Source of the DNA: an uncultured Collinsella sp.
GTDB taxonomy: Bacteria; Actinomycetota; Coriobacteriia; Coriobacteriales; Coriobacteriaceae
DNA length: 19,318 nt
NCBI GenBank assembly: GCA_900541285.1
Contig: UQJA01000022.1
Location: 1 to 19,318 of the forward strand
Direction of reading: 5' to 3'
Shown: positions 1-8,058 of the stretch, one piece after another
Layout: each line of letters starts with the position of its first letter
How positions within the stretch are numbered: the stretch's first letter is position 1
The notes under the pieces: model-generated
What the model was told of the DNA's origin: nothing
What the model saw: only the letters and a program-made list of their open reading frames with translations
Database searches by the model: none
Translations under genes and position numbers: made by a program

Positions 1-1
1 G

Positions 2-280
2 CCATTGGAGGACGCGACGATCGATGCGGGCGCGAGACAGTCCGACGCCGATGCTCAGAAGGTTGACGACAAGAACGTCACCTCGACCACCACGATGACT
101 ACCACGACCACGACGACCAAGGCCTCGGGTGGCAATATGCCCAAGACGGGCGACCTCATCGTGATGGCAAGCCTTGCCAGTGCAAGTTTGGCCACGCTTG
201 GTGCCACGTCTATTGTGAGTGGTAAGCATAAACTCGATCAGCAGAAGAAGTTCGCTGGCGAGGACGGATCCGAGGAGTAA
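2..280 (+). CDS. C-terminal end of a sortase-anchored surface protein (5' partial)
   Basis: The reading frame is open to the left edge, so only the last ~93 residues are visible; the TTG at position 5 is probably internal. Seen: a charged stretch, a threonine-rich run (about 12 Thr in 14 residues, typical of a wall-spanning linker), the motif MPKTGD, a hydrophobic segment of ~20 residues, and a basic then acidic tail. This order (linker, LPXTG-like motif, membrane segment, charged tail) is the cell-wall sorting signal cleaved by class A-type sortases between Thr and Gly, which link the protein to peptidoglycan. Two things are odd: Met replaces the usual Leu, and the tail after the membrane segment is ~20 residues ending in acidic residues rather than a few Arg/Lys. 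The ligand or function of the missing ectodomain cannot be told. A strong terminator follows. Confidence 0.8.
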   Translation, partial: PLEDATIDAGARQSDADAQKVDDKNVTSTTTMTTTTTTTKASGGNMPKTGDLIVMASLASASLATLGATSIVSGKHKLDQQKKFAGEDGSEE

Positions 281-314
281 GTTCCTGGTCGCCTGATAAT
301 CTAAGAACTAGGAC

Positions 315-350
315 GGGGTCCGGTGCGAATGCATCGGGCCCCATTTTGTT
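315..350 (+). terminator. Rho-independent terminator of the surface-protein gene
   Basis: A 12-bp stem GGGGTCCGGTGC / GCATCGGGCCCC (two G-U pairs) closes a GAAT loop and is followed directly by ATTTTGTT. It lies 34 bases after the stop codon of the surface protein. Confidence 0.85.
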
Positions 351-442
351 GCGCAACGATTTGTTATCCCCCTTCAAGGGCTTTGTTCCTACCGTTGCCC
401 GATGCCTTTGCGCTGATCCAGCGTTGCGCTTGGACTGCTCGC

Positions 443-448
443 TACAAT
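443..448 (+). promoter_or_regulatory. Possible -10 element (TACAAT) for the AAA-ATPase-like gene
   Basis: TACAAT lies 33 bases upstream of the GTG start, placing transcription start around 455. No convincing -35 at 16-18 bases is visible, so this rests on the -10 alone. Confidence 0.3.
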
Positions 449-481
449 GGGCCTCGTGCTACGTTTTAGGGAGAAGTTACA

Positions 482-2278
482 GTGTCTGAACAGGAGTATT
501 GCAACAGTTCCGATACTTTTGGCGTACGGCTTGTCAACCATGTTGACGATGCGGTTTTGCCTGTCGGTGTGCATGATTTTGCCGATGCCATTGGTCGTTG
601 CATGCTGGTCGACAAGACCATGTTTATTGCCGATGCACTTGATTGTGAAGCAACCGTTATAGTGTGCTGTCGACCCGAGGGTTTTGGCAAGAGCATGAAC
701 TTGTCGATGCTCAAGGCTTTTCTGGAGCGACCCACGGTCGGGCAGGTCGATTGGGGTCTGTTTGCTGGTTCCCAGATTTGGGATGCGGGTGGCGGGCGCT
801 ATCGGGATGAGTTTGCCTGCTACCCTGTGATATCGCTGGACTTTTCTGGCGCTGCGAGGTGCGAGGCTAACGTCGTCGGCGTCGTGCGTGACGCTCTTTC
901 TGGTGAGTGCGCTCGCCTGTTGGCGCTTTTGGAGGCTCCAGATTTGCCCCGAGACAAGGTGCGCCACATCGAGCGCGTTGCGCGTGGCGTGGCAAGTGCA
1001 GATGAGGTCAACTCGGTGCTTGGCGTGCTCATAGGGCTATTGGAGATGGCCTGCGATGAGCAGGTTGTGCTGCTCGTTGATGGATACGACGCGGCGTGGT
1101 TGGACCGTTCGAACGCGAGGGACGCTTCCGTCGCCGATTCGGCGGAATTGCTCGATAGCGTACTGTTTGATGTCATTGCCGCTGCGGGGGATTCGTTGCG
1201 GCTGGCGTGCCTGATGGGGGAGCGTCCCGGTCCTGCCGAGACGGCGCTTTCTTTGCGCGGGTGTTCGTACTGCATGTCGACTCCGCTTTCGGGGTGGTGC
1301 GACCGGTGGTTTGGCTTTTCGGATGACGAGGTTCAGGCTCTGCTAGGCCATGCTGGACGCGGGGAATACCTGGATGACGCGCGTGAATGGTTCGAGGGAT
1401 ACCGATTTGGCGGGTTTTATTGCTCGAGTCCGGCGCGCGTGATCGATTTCTTGAACCGCGGTTGCACGCCGCCGGTGCGGGCCGATTTGTATGGATACGC
1501 TGATAGCCTGAGCAGGGCGGTTGGTGATTGGAATCTCGAGAGGCTTTCGACTCTGTTCGATTTACTTGAACCGCATGGATGCGTTGAAGCCCCGCTTTGT
1601 CTGGGCGCCGTCGTGTCGAATGACGCTTGCGTCGATGATGTTTGGACCGCGTTATACCTTTCCGGCTTCCTAACGACGGATATGGTTGAGGAGCCGGGAA
1701 ACTGCGCTCGCTCCCGTGCTCTGCGTCTGCCCAATGGCGAGCTTCGCCAGGCGTTGCGTCTCGTGATTATTGAATGGTTTGAGTGCGCCGCCGAGGATGT
1801 GCGGGACGTCGATGCGTTTCGTGACGGGTTATGTCGCGGTGACGAAGACACGGTGAGGCAGGCGCTGCGTCGAATTCTACGTGACGCGGGAGTCGGCGCG
1901 GTCGGGATGGATTCGCCGCTGCCATATCACCTGCTGCTGCAAGGGCTCTGCTTTGGTATGCCGGGTTATGCCAATCCGTCATCCAATCGAAAGCGCGGGG
2001 CGGATCGCTTGGATATCCAGGTGTTCCCTACGGGAAGGATGCTCGATGTGGCCGATACCCTCGGCATGCTCGACGAACGTCCGCTTGTCACTATGAACAT
2101 GATGCATGACCCCGACGTGGATGCCCTGGGCCTGGAGCTGCTGGCGGTTCAGGCGCTGCTCGACATCGAACGTGACGGTATCGACGAAATTCGTGTGCCG
2201 CGACCCGGCGTTGGTCGCATGCGCTGGGGCTTCGGCTTTGACGGGCAGCGCGTGTCCGTAGTGTGCCAGCGGCTTTAA
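482..2278 (+). CDS. AAA-ATPase-like protein with degenerate PD-(D/E)XK-type C-terminus
   Basis: 598 residues, GTG start chosen because AGGGAGAAG sits about 7 bases upstream. The layout matches the AAA-ATPase-like (PF09820) plus PD-(D/E)XK (PF08011) proteins that occur in many copies in gut anaerobes. The N-terminus has the family's 'vDKT' entry near 43-46 and a P-loop-like RPEGFGKS at ~64-71. The usual Walker B 'IDEYD' reads VDGYD (~198-203), so the catalytic Glu is replaced by Gly. In the C-terminal ~100 residues the expected D...ExK nuclease signature is not recognisable: RLD near 506 may be the Asp, but the ELK strand reads NMMHD. The final 'GFGFDGQRVSV' fits the family's usual ending. The role of the family is not established. 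This copy looks divergent rather than truncated, and may be a paralogue without ATPase or nuclease activity. It is monocistronic and convergent with the next gene. Confidence 0.75.
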   Translation: MSEQEYCNSSDTFGVRLVNHVDDAVLPVGVHDFADAIGRCMLVDKTMFIADALDCEATVIVCCRPEGFGKSMNLSMLKAFLERPTVGQVDWGLFAGSQIWDAGGGRYRDEFACYPVISLDFSGAARCEANVVGVVRDALSGECARLLALLEAPDLPRDKVRHIERVARGVASADEVNSVLGVLIGLLEMACDEQVVLLVDGYDAAWLDRSNARDASVADSAELLDSVLFDVIAAAGDSLRLACLMGERPGPAETALSLRGCSYCMSTPLSGWCDRWFGFSDDEVQALLGHAGRGEYLDDAREWFEGYRFGGFYCSSPARVIDFLNRGCTPPVRADLYGYADSLSRAVGDWNLERLSTLFDLLEPHGCVEAPLCLGAVVSNDACVDDVWTALYLSGFLTTDMVEEPGNCARSRALRLPNGELRQALRLVIIEWFECAAEDVRDVDAFRDGLCRGDEDTVRQALRRILRDAGVGAVGMDSPLPYHLLLQGLCFGMPGYANPSSNRKRGADRLDIQVFPTGRMLDVADTLGMLDERPLVTMNMMHDPDVDALGLELLAVQALLDIERDGIDEIRVPRPGVGRMRWGFGFDGQRVSVVCQRL

Positions 2279-2302
2279 GCAGTGGGGTGTTTTCGGTTTC
2301 TG

Positions 2303-3322
2303 TTACTCCGCGTCCTTCATGGGCGGCATGGGCTTCCAGTCGGGATCCTTGATGATCTTGCGGGCGTCTTTCATGCCGCGGCGCAGCGCCGGGATGCCGG
2401 TCTTAAAGCATTTGTCGACCGCTGCAAGACGAATGAACTCCTTGCAGAAGGTCGCGGCGTTACCCAGACGGAACAGGATGGGATGGTAATCGCCGTAGAT
2501 CTGCATGTAGCGGGCCAAAAAGCCGCGATTGCGCATGATGTAGTAGCGGTTGGTGTCGCTCGTGGAGTTGAGCTGGCGTTTGCCGGCGATGTCCCAGTTA
2601 GAGACGGCGCGGGCGCGCTTGAGCACCACGTCGGCAACCACGGCGGCGGGGAAATGCTGGCTGGCAACATAGCCGTAGCAGGCATCGTCGCCGTAGATGA
2701 AAAAGCGCGCATCGGGCAGGCCGATTTTGTCGACTACGCGGCGCGAGAACAGGCCGCCTTCAAAGCACAGCTGGTTCATGGTGCGGTAGCCCTCGGGGCC
2801 CAGGTCCCACTTAGCGATGGGGTTGGGGATACCAAGCGAAAGGATGAGCTGGTACTGCCAAAAGAAGGCGCCACCGTCGAAGTCCAGGCGCGAACCCTGG
2901 ATGACGTCGTAGCGGTTCGTCCATTTGGCCAGGCGCTCAATACCCTCGGGGATAACGAGCACGTCGTCGTCCATGACCCAAAACCACTGCGCGCCCAGGT
3001 CGTAGGCGCATTTGGTGCCGGCAGAAAAGCCGCCCGCGCCGCCGCCGTTTTCGAGCTGCGGGGCATAGATGACGCGGTCGGTGCCGCCCTTTGCATCGGG
3101 CTGATCGGCGTCGATGCCCCACAGGTTGGCCAAGCGCTCGTTAAATGCGGCGCACATGGCCTCGGTCTCGCGCGAATTCTCGTTATCGACGATCACGATA
3201 CGCCAAGGCGCGGCCGTGAGCTCGGTCATGGAGTCGAACAGGTTGGCCAAGAGCTCCTGGCGCTTATAGGTGACGACGACGATGGCAAGCTTGTCGATGG
3301 GAGCGGGAAGGGTGGAAGTCAT
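2303..3322 (-). CDS. GT2-family glycosyltransferase, galactofuranosyl/rhamnosyl-transferase-like
   Basis: 339 residues, ATG start with AAAGGA 10 bases upstream. GT-A fold features are visible: the N-terminal strand IVVVTYKR (~14-21), IVIVDN (~42-47), ENGGGAGGFSAG (~90-101), the metal-binding WVMDDDV (DDD at ~116-119) and a probable catalytic-base region YGDDACYG near 209. The ENxGGAGGF plus DDD combination is typical of the COG1216 branch that includes GlfT-like galactofuranosyltransferases and rhamnosyltransferases of cell-wall or capsule polymers. The exact sugar cannot be assigned. No transmembrane segment is evident, so it probably acts at the cytoplasmic face of the membrane on a lipid-linked acceptor. 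It is transcribed away from the plus-strand glycosyltransferase operon, and the two probably serve the same polymer. No terminator is seen in the 24 bases separating it from the converging upstream gene. Confidence 0.88.
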   Translation of the reverse strand: MTSTLPAPIDKLAIVVVTYKRQELLANLFDSMTELTAAPWRIVIVDNENSRETEAMCAAFNERLANLWGIDADQPDAKGGTDRVIYAPQLENGGGAGGFSAGTKCAYDLGAQWFWVMDDDVLVIPEGIERLAKWTNRYDVIQGSRLDFDGGAFFWQYQLILSLGIPNPIAKWDLGPEGYRTMNQLCFEGGLFSRRVVDKIGLPDARFFIYGDDACYGYVASQHFPAAVVADVVLKRARAVSNWDIAGKRQLNSTSDTNRYYIMRNRGFLARYMQIYGDYHPILFRLGNAATFCKEFIRLAAVDKCFKTGIPALRRGMKDARKIIKDPDWKPMPPMKDAE

Positions 3323-3397
3323 GGGGAATATATCCTTTCACGCGTGGCGGGCGAGCGCCGCACGGAAGCTATCGAATGCGTCGTTTGGACGGCACCT

Positions 3398-3428
3398 ATT
3401 GTAAAGGGTCGCTGCGCCATGTTGGCAA
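3398..3428 (-). promoter_or_regulatory. Putative promoter of the minus-strand GT2 gene
   Basis: On the minus strand, TTGCCA (3423-3428) and TACAAT (3398-3403) are separated by 19 bases, slightly long. The predicted start near 3391 leaves a leader of ~70 bases. Confidence 0.4.
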
Positions 3429-3542
3429 GGTTTGAATAAAACGCAGGAACCTGCCATGGGCGTGGCGACCGCGATTAAGCGCAGCGCTTCGATGACTATG
3501 TTGCGTGCGGCTTTGTGCTGCATGACGTCCTTTCGTATCGGT

Positions 3543-3571
3543 TTGCCTCTGCGGGCTCCATAGATTATATA
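3543..3571 (+). promoter_or_regulatory. Putative promoter of the glycosyltransferase operon
   Basis: TTGCCT (3543-3548), a 17-base spacer and TATATA (3566-3571) lie upstream of the first operon gene. A perfect 12-bp palindrome CGCCCGCGGGCG (3574-3585) follows immediately, over the expected transcription start; it could be an operator or only GC-rich sequence. The 312-base interval 3323-3634 otherwise holds just this and the divergent promoter. Confidence 0.5.
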
Positions 3572-3634
3572 AACGCCCGCGGGCGGGACGACCCTTTGAT
3601 ACCATTAACGGCAGGTATTTCCTAAGGAGCACAT

Positions 3635-4738
3635 TTGTCTACTAATTCCTCTGGCGGCCCTGTCCTGTCGCTGCTTATTCCCATCTACAACGTTGAGCGC
3701 TACCTGCGTGAGTGCCTCGATTCCGCCGTGGCGCAGACGCTCGAGGACATCGAAATCATTTGCATCAACGACGGCTCTACCGACAACTCGCCGGCGATTA
3801 TCCGTGAGTACATGGAGCGCGACGCGCGTGTGAAGATGATTGACAAGGCCAACAGCGGCTACGGCGACTCGATGAACCGCGGGCTCGAGATGGTGCGCGG
3901 CAAGTACGTTGGCATTCTGGAGTCCGATGACTTTATGGCGCCCGATGCGCTGGAGAAACTTTTGGCAGCGGCCGAACGCTTTGACGCCGATTTTGCGAAG
4001 GCGAATTTTGACTTTTACTGGTCCAAGCCCGAGGAGCGCCGCTCGCTGCACGAGATGTTTAAGCCCAAGGACTGCGGCAAGCCGGTTCACCCGAGCGATA
4101 CGACGCACTTCTTTAAGCAAAAGCCGTCGATTTGGTCGGCCGTGTACCGCCGTGATTTTCTTGAGCACAACGACATCAAGTTCTTGCCTACTCCGGGAGC
4201 ATCCTTTCAGGACACGTCGTTTGCCTTTAAGGTGATTGCCTGCGCCGACAAAGCCGTTTACCTGCACGATGCCGTGCTTTCGTATCGTCAGGACAACGAG
4301 AGCTCCTCGGTCAATTCTTCGGCCAAGGTCTTTTGCGTCAATACCGAGTATGCCGAGATCGAGCGCTGGATCAGAGAGGAATATGCCCGCGACCACGCAA
4401 GTGATGACGTCGCGCGCATGCTCAAGTTTAACCAGCTCATCAAGTACGACTCGTATATGTGGAACTACGTTCGCTTGGCGCCCAAATTCTATAAGGAGTT
4501 CCTCGTGCAGATGGCCAAGGAGTTCCAAGCGGCCTTGGACGCCGGGGAGTTTTCGCTGGACGATCTTAAGCCGTGGAAGCGCGCGAATCTCGCTGCCATC
4601 CTCAAAGATCCAGAGGGCTGGGTTGACGAGCATCCGCACTTTGCAACGGATGGTGCCTTGGGGCGCGCTAAGTATTACGCCTCGGTTGGAGGCCCTGGTG
4701 TGGTCGCCGCCTTCCTCATCGAATCGCTGAGGGGGTAG
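3635..4738 (+). CDS. GT2-family glycosyltransferase (first copy of type-A gene)
   Basis: 367 residues. TTG start chosen because TAAGGAG (3624-3629) is 5 bases upstream and the protein begins just before the first GT-A strand (LSLLIPIYN). NDGSTD at ~45-50 binds the nucleotide, SGYGDSMNRG follows near 74-83, and ESDDF (~96-100) supplies the metal-binding DXD. The ~250-residue remainder carries an aromatic-rich acceptor region (KPSIWSAVYRRDF, PGASFQDTSF). It belongs to the WcaA/EpsH-like GT2 transferases that extend capsule or exopolysaccharide repeat units. Donor and acceptor are unknown. First gene of a five-gene operon; the next gene starts 6 bases after its stop. It is strikingly similar to the gene at 5860. 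Confidence 0.9.
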   Translation: MSTNSSGGPVLSLLIPIYNVERYLRECLDSAVAQTLEDIEIICINDGSTDNSPAIIREYMERDARVKMIDKANSGYGDSMNRGLEMVRGKYVGILESDDFMAPDALEKLLAAAERFDADFAKANFDFYWSKPEERRSLHEMFKPKDCGKPVHPSDTTHFFKQKPSIWSAVYRRDFLEHNDIKFLPTPGASFQDTSFAFKVIACADKAVYLHDAVLSYRQDNESSSVNSSAKVFCVNTEYAEIERWIREEYARDHASDDVARMLKFNQLIKYDSYMWNYVRLAPKFYKEFLVQMAKEFQAALDAGEFSLDDLKPWKRANLAAILKDPEGWVDEHPHFATDGALGRAKYYASVGGPGVVAAFLIESLRG

Positions 4739-4744
4739 GTCGGT

Positions 4745-5785
4745 ATGGGAGAGGCCTCGATTCCCAAAGCGACTATTGTCGTTCCCGTATACAACTCCGC
4801 GCGCTCCATTCAGAGATGCCTCGACTCGCTGCTGGCACAGTCTGAGCGCTCGATTCAGGTTGTCTGTGTCAACGACGGTTCGGTTGACGATTCGCTGGGC
4901 GTCTTGCGTCAAATTGCGCAGGCCGACGACCGTGTGCTGGTGATTGACCAGGAAAACGCTGGTGTCTCGTGCGCTCGAAATGCCGGTATCGATGCCGCCG
5001 AGGGCGAGACCGTCTTTTTTGTGGACGCCGACGATTACATCGACGCCCAGACGGTCGAGTGCGTGCTGCATGCCATGGAGTCTGCAGATGCCGAGGTCGC
5101 CGTTTTTGGCGGCGTTTGCGAGCCGTCCGACGCCGCGCCCAAGCGGGTCCAGCAACTCATGAGCCCCAAGGCGGGCACTTTTGGCGCCCGTGATCCCCAG
5201 TTGCTGTTCCACGCAAACGCACAGCCCTATGCGTGTCGCGCGGCTTTTTCGCGCGAGCTGCTCAATCGCGAAGGCATTCGCTTTGCCCCCGGCTTGGCCT
5301 TGGGTGAGGACGTTGCGTTCCAGTTCGCAGCTTACGCGCTGGCTCCTAAGACCGTCGTCATTCCGGTCAGGTTCTACCACTACGTGATGGAGAGCGAATC
5401 GGCGACGCACGAGTTCAACAGTGCCGAGGCACGCGCCAAAAAGCTCGACGCACACATGAGGATGCTCGAGGAAGTTATGGAAGACTGGGCGGCCTACGGC
5501 CTTTTGGACCTGTGCCCCGGAGAGCTGATTACCTGGTTCTTGGACCTTATCGTGTTTGATTTGGCGCGCTTGGATGCCGATGGTTTCCGTCGCGTGGCCG
5601 GTCGCGTCAATATGGATTTCACGACGTTTTTGGGAACGGAGTGGGCGGATATGCCTGCTAAGGGCGCCGTTTGCCGTGTTGCCCATAAGCTCGTTGCGGC
5701 GACCTCGGGCGTTTCGATGGCAGACGCCACGCTGTTCTATCTTTCGACCCGCGGTCTCAAGGCCTGCCTGGAACGCTTTATCTAA
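4745..5785 (+). CDS. GT2-family glycosyltransferase (first copy of type-B gene)
   Basis: 346 residues, ATG start with a purine-rich AGGGGG tract overlapping the end of the preceding gene. GT-A motifs: TIVVPVYNSA (~10-19), VNDGSVDD (~42-49), ENAGVSCARNAG (~73-84) and VDADDY (~93-98, DXD). A conserved GEDVAF near 190 matches the acceptor-side motif seen in the paralogue at 6991 (GEDQVF). It probably transfers a sugar to the lipid-linked intermediate handled by its neighbours. Substrates cannot be read from sequence. Translationally coupled to the upstream gene; 74 bases separate it from the next one, the largest gap in the operon. Confidence 0.9.
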   Translation: MGEASIPKATIVVPVYNSARSIQRCLDSLLAQSERSIQVVCVNDGSVDDSLGVLRQIAQADDRVLVIDQENAGVSCARNAGIDAAEGETVFFVDADDYIDAQTVECVLHAMESADAEVAVFGGVCEPSDAAPKRVQQLMSPKAGTFGARDPQLLFHANAQPYACRAAFSRELLNREGIRFAPGLALGEDVAFQFAAYALAPKTVVIPVRFYHYVMESESATHEFNSAEARAKKLDAHMRMLEEVMEDWAAYGLLDLCPGELITWFLDLIVFDLARLDADGFRRVAGRVNMDFTTFLGTEWADMPAKGAVCRVAHKLVAATSGVSMADATLFYLSTRGLKACLERFI

Positions 5786-5859
5786 TTCCAAGCGGTGCCG
5801 CCCGCCGCAACTCGGCTGCTAAAATAACCCTGTTACACGCTATTCAACAGGAGGTTCTC

Positions 5860-6978
5860 TTGCAGAACTCTGATACCCCTAAAGTTTCGTTGCTTATTCC
5901 CATTTGCAATGTTGAGCGCTACCTGCGCGAGTGCCTCGATTCCGCTGTGACACAGTCGCTCAAGGACATCGAAATCATCTGCATCAACGATGGCTCCACC
6001 GATAGCTCACCGGATATCATTCGCGAGTACATGGCACGCGATGAGCGCGTCAAGATGATTGACAAGGCCAATAGCGGCTACGGCGACTCGATGAACCGCG
6101 GCCTGGAGATGGCGCGTGGCGAGTACGTGGGCATTTTGGAGTCTGATGACTTTATGTTCGAGGATTCGCTCCAAAAGTTGGTTGCCAAGGCAGACACCGA
6201 GCACGCTGATGTGGTTAAAGGCGATTTCTATCTGTATTGGTCCACGCCCAGCGAGCGCCGTGAGCTGTTTGGGATCATCGACGAGCATATGACGGGCGCC
6301 GCGTATTGCCCCGTCGATCGCCCGGGCATCTTCTACCGCAAACCTTCCATTTGGTCGGCTATCTATCGGCGCGAGTTCCTCAACGACAATCAGATTCGGT
6401 TCCTTCCCACACCGGGTGCCTCGTATCAGGACGCAGGCTTTAACTTTAAGGTTTGGGCTTGCGCCGAGCGTGCCGCGTTTATTGCGGACCCCATTTTGTG
6501 CTATCGCCAGGATAACGAGAAGAGCTCCGTTAATTCGCCCAACAAGGTGTTTTGCGTGTGCGACGAATATGCCGAGATGCAGCGATTTTTGACCGAGCGT
6601 CCCGAGCTCAAGGCTCAGCTCCAGGGCATTTTAATGCGCATGAAGGTCGATACGTACCGCTGGAATGACGAGCGTCTGGTCGATGAACTGCGTGAGCAGT
6701 TTTGGAAGAAGGCATCTCCCGAGCTCAAGGCCGATTGGGATGCCGGTCGCTTTGACCTGTCGCTGTTCGATCCGCGTGGCGAGACCGACTTGCGCCTGAT
6801 GGTCAAGTCGCCCCGCGCCTATATCGATTCGCGCTTTGACTTTAAGAAGCCGGGCAAGCTCAATACGTTTAAGCATTACTTTAAGATTGGCGGCCTGCCG
6901 CTGGTCTGGCGCGTGCTGACGTATCAGCGCACCTACGGCGACAACCCGCATCCCGATGACGTTCCGGCCGCACAGTAG
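5860..6978 (+). CDS. GT2-family glycosyltransferase (second copy of type-A gene)
   Basis: 372 residues. TTG start supported by a strong AACAGGAGG (5846-5854) 5 bases upstream. Motifs: VSLLIPICN (~9-17), NDGSTD (43-48), NSGYGDSMNRG (71-81), ESDDF (94-98). The first ~100 residues are nearly identical to those of the gene at 3635, and both share the later KPSIWSA.YRR.F, PGAS.QD and YRQDNE.SSVNS blocks. The middle and the C-terminal third differ more, as expected if donor or acceptor specificity diverged after duplication. Both copies also use TTG starts. A weak TAAAAT at 5820-5825 in the 74-base gap could be a secondary -10, but no clear -35 is present. Confidence 0.9.
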   Translation: MQNSDTPKVSLLIPICNVERYLRECLDSAVTQSLKDIEIICINDGSTDSSPDIIREYMARDERVKMIDKANSGYGDSMNRGLEMARGEYVGILESDDFMFEDSLQKLVAKADTEHADVVKGDFYLYWSTPSERRELFGIIDEHMTGAAYCPVDRPGIFYRKPSIWSAIYRREFLNDNQIRFLPTPGASYQDAGFNFKVWACAERAAFIADPILCYRQDNEKSSVNSPNKVFCVCDEYAEMQRFLTERPELKAQLQGILMRMKVDTYRWNDERLVDELREQFWKKASPELKADWDAGRFDLSLFDPRGETDLRLMVKSPRAYIDSRFDFKKPGKLNTFKHYFKIGGLPLVWRVLTYQRTYGDNPHPDDVPAAQ

Positions 6979-6990
6979 GAGTGAGTGACT

Positions 6991-8058
6991 ATGGCTACTC
7001 CCAAGATTTCCGTTGTCGTTCCCATCTATAAAGTGGAGGAGTGCCTGGCCTGGTGCCTGGACTCCCTGCTTGCGCAGGACACGCCCGATTGGGAAGGCGT
7101 GCTGGTCAACGATGGCTCGCCGGACGGTTCGCGCGATATTGCGGCTGCCTATTGCGAAAAGGACGCGCGCTTTACGCTGATTGATAAACCCAACGGTGGT
7201 TTGTCGAGCGCCCGTAACGCGGGTATCGCTGCGTCCTGGGCTCCTATCGTCGCGTTTTTGGATTCCGACGACCGTTTTACGCCCGATGCATGCCGTGTGA
7301 TCGTCGATGCCTTTGGGCGCGAGGACTGCGACGTTTTGACCTTTGGCGCGAATCCGTATCCGCTGGAGGCAGGGTATCCGTGGCTTAACTATGTGCTGAG
7401 CCCGCGCGATGTGTCGTTTGAAGGCTATAGCTCCGACCTGCTGTTTAAAGAAGCGTCTCGCCCCTTTGCATGGCGCACCGCTTGCAAGCGTGAGTTTTTG
7501 CTGGGCAACGGGATCGTGTTCGACGAAACCGTCAAGTATGGCGAGGACCAGGTCTTCGATTTTGCCGTGTACGGTCGCTCGCGCAAGACCGCGCTTATTT
7601 CGAACAAGCTGTACGACTACCGCGTGGCGCGCAAGGGCTCGCTCATGGACACCATGCGCTATGACGACGAGACGCGCCTGCTGGAGCACGTGAAGATTTA
7701 CTCCGCGGTGCTGGCTGACTGGCAGCGCGACGGTCTCGATGCTCAACATGCCGATGACCTGGCATATTTCCTGTGCGATCTGGTGCTGTACGACGCGCTC
7801 AGGCTGCTGGGTTCGGACTGCGGCAAAGTGTTTGCTGCCGTTGCCGCGGCGCTTAACGGTTCTGCCGTGGACAACGATGCTGCGCTCGCACAATGTGCTC
7901 CTTCGGTTGCCGCCATGGTGCGCGCGGCACTTATCGGTAAGGCCCCTGCTGCTCGTTTGTGCAAAAAGCTCATGTTCGATTACGACGTCTTGAGGTTTGG
8001 GCGCCTGGGTGCCTGCAAACGCATGGCAGCGAACGCCCTGGGAAAGCGAGAAGTGTAG
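6991..8058 (+). CDS. GT2-family glycosyltransferase (second copy of type-B gene)
   Basis: 355 residues. I chose ATG 6991 over the in-frame GTG 6985, because AGGAG (6977-6981) is 9 bases from the ATG but only 3 from the GTG. Motifs: ISVVVPIYK (6-14), VNDGSPDGS (39-47), NGGLSSARNAG (68-78), LDSDD (90-94) and GEDQVFDFAVY in the acceptor half. It is the diverged counterpart of the gene at 4745 in both length and order. Like the others it is a cytoplasmic or membrane-associated inverting GT-A enzyme by family; its sugar is unknown. Its stop codon is directly followed by the ATG of the next gene. Confidence 0.9.
   Translation: MATPKISVVVPIYKVEECLAWCLDSLLAQDTPDWEGVLVNDGSPDGSRDIAAAYCEKDARFTLIDKPNGGLSSARNAGIAASWAPIVAFLDSDDRFTPDACRVIVDAFGREDCDVLTFGANPYPLEAGYPWLNYVLSPRDVSFEGYSSDLLFKEASRPFAWRTACKREFLLGNGIVFDETVKYGEDQVFDFAVYGRSRKTALISNKLYDYRVARKGSLMDTMRYDDETRLLEHVKIYSAVLADWQRDGLDAQHADDLAYFLCDLVLYDALRLLGSDCGKVFAAVAAALNGSAVDNDAALAQCAPSVAAMVRAALIGKAPAARLCKKLMFDYDVLRFGRLGACKRMAANALGKREV

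Noticed and set aside
2282..3439. Plus-strand open frame of 385 codons opposite the minus-strand GT2 gene
   Set aside because: The minus-strand reading has complete GT2 motifs and a ribosome site; the plus frame has none.
3338..3523. Minus-strand 61-codon frame with a good AAAGGA-like ribosome site before its ATG
   Set aside because: It contains the putative promoter of the downstream GT2 gene and its residues resemble no protein I know. It is possible but not supportable without conservation data.
3605..5791. Very long minus-strand open frame (728 codons) opposite the first two plus-strand glycosyltransferases
   Set aside because: No family motif and low-complexity composition. It mirrors the codon bias of two clear GT2 genes on the plus strand; long antisense frames are common in GC-rich DNA.
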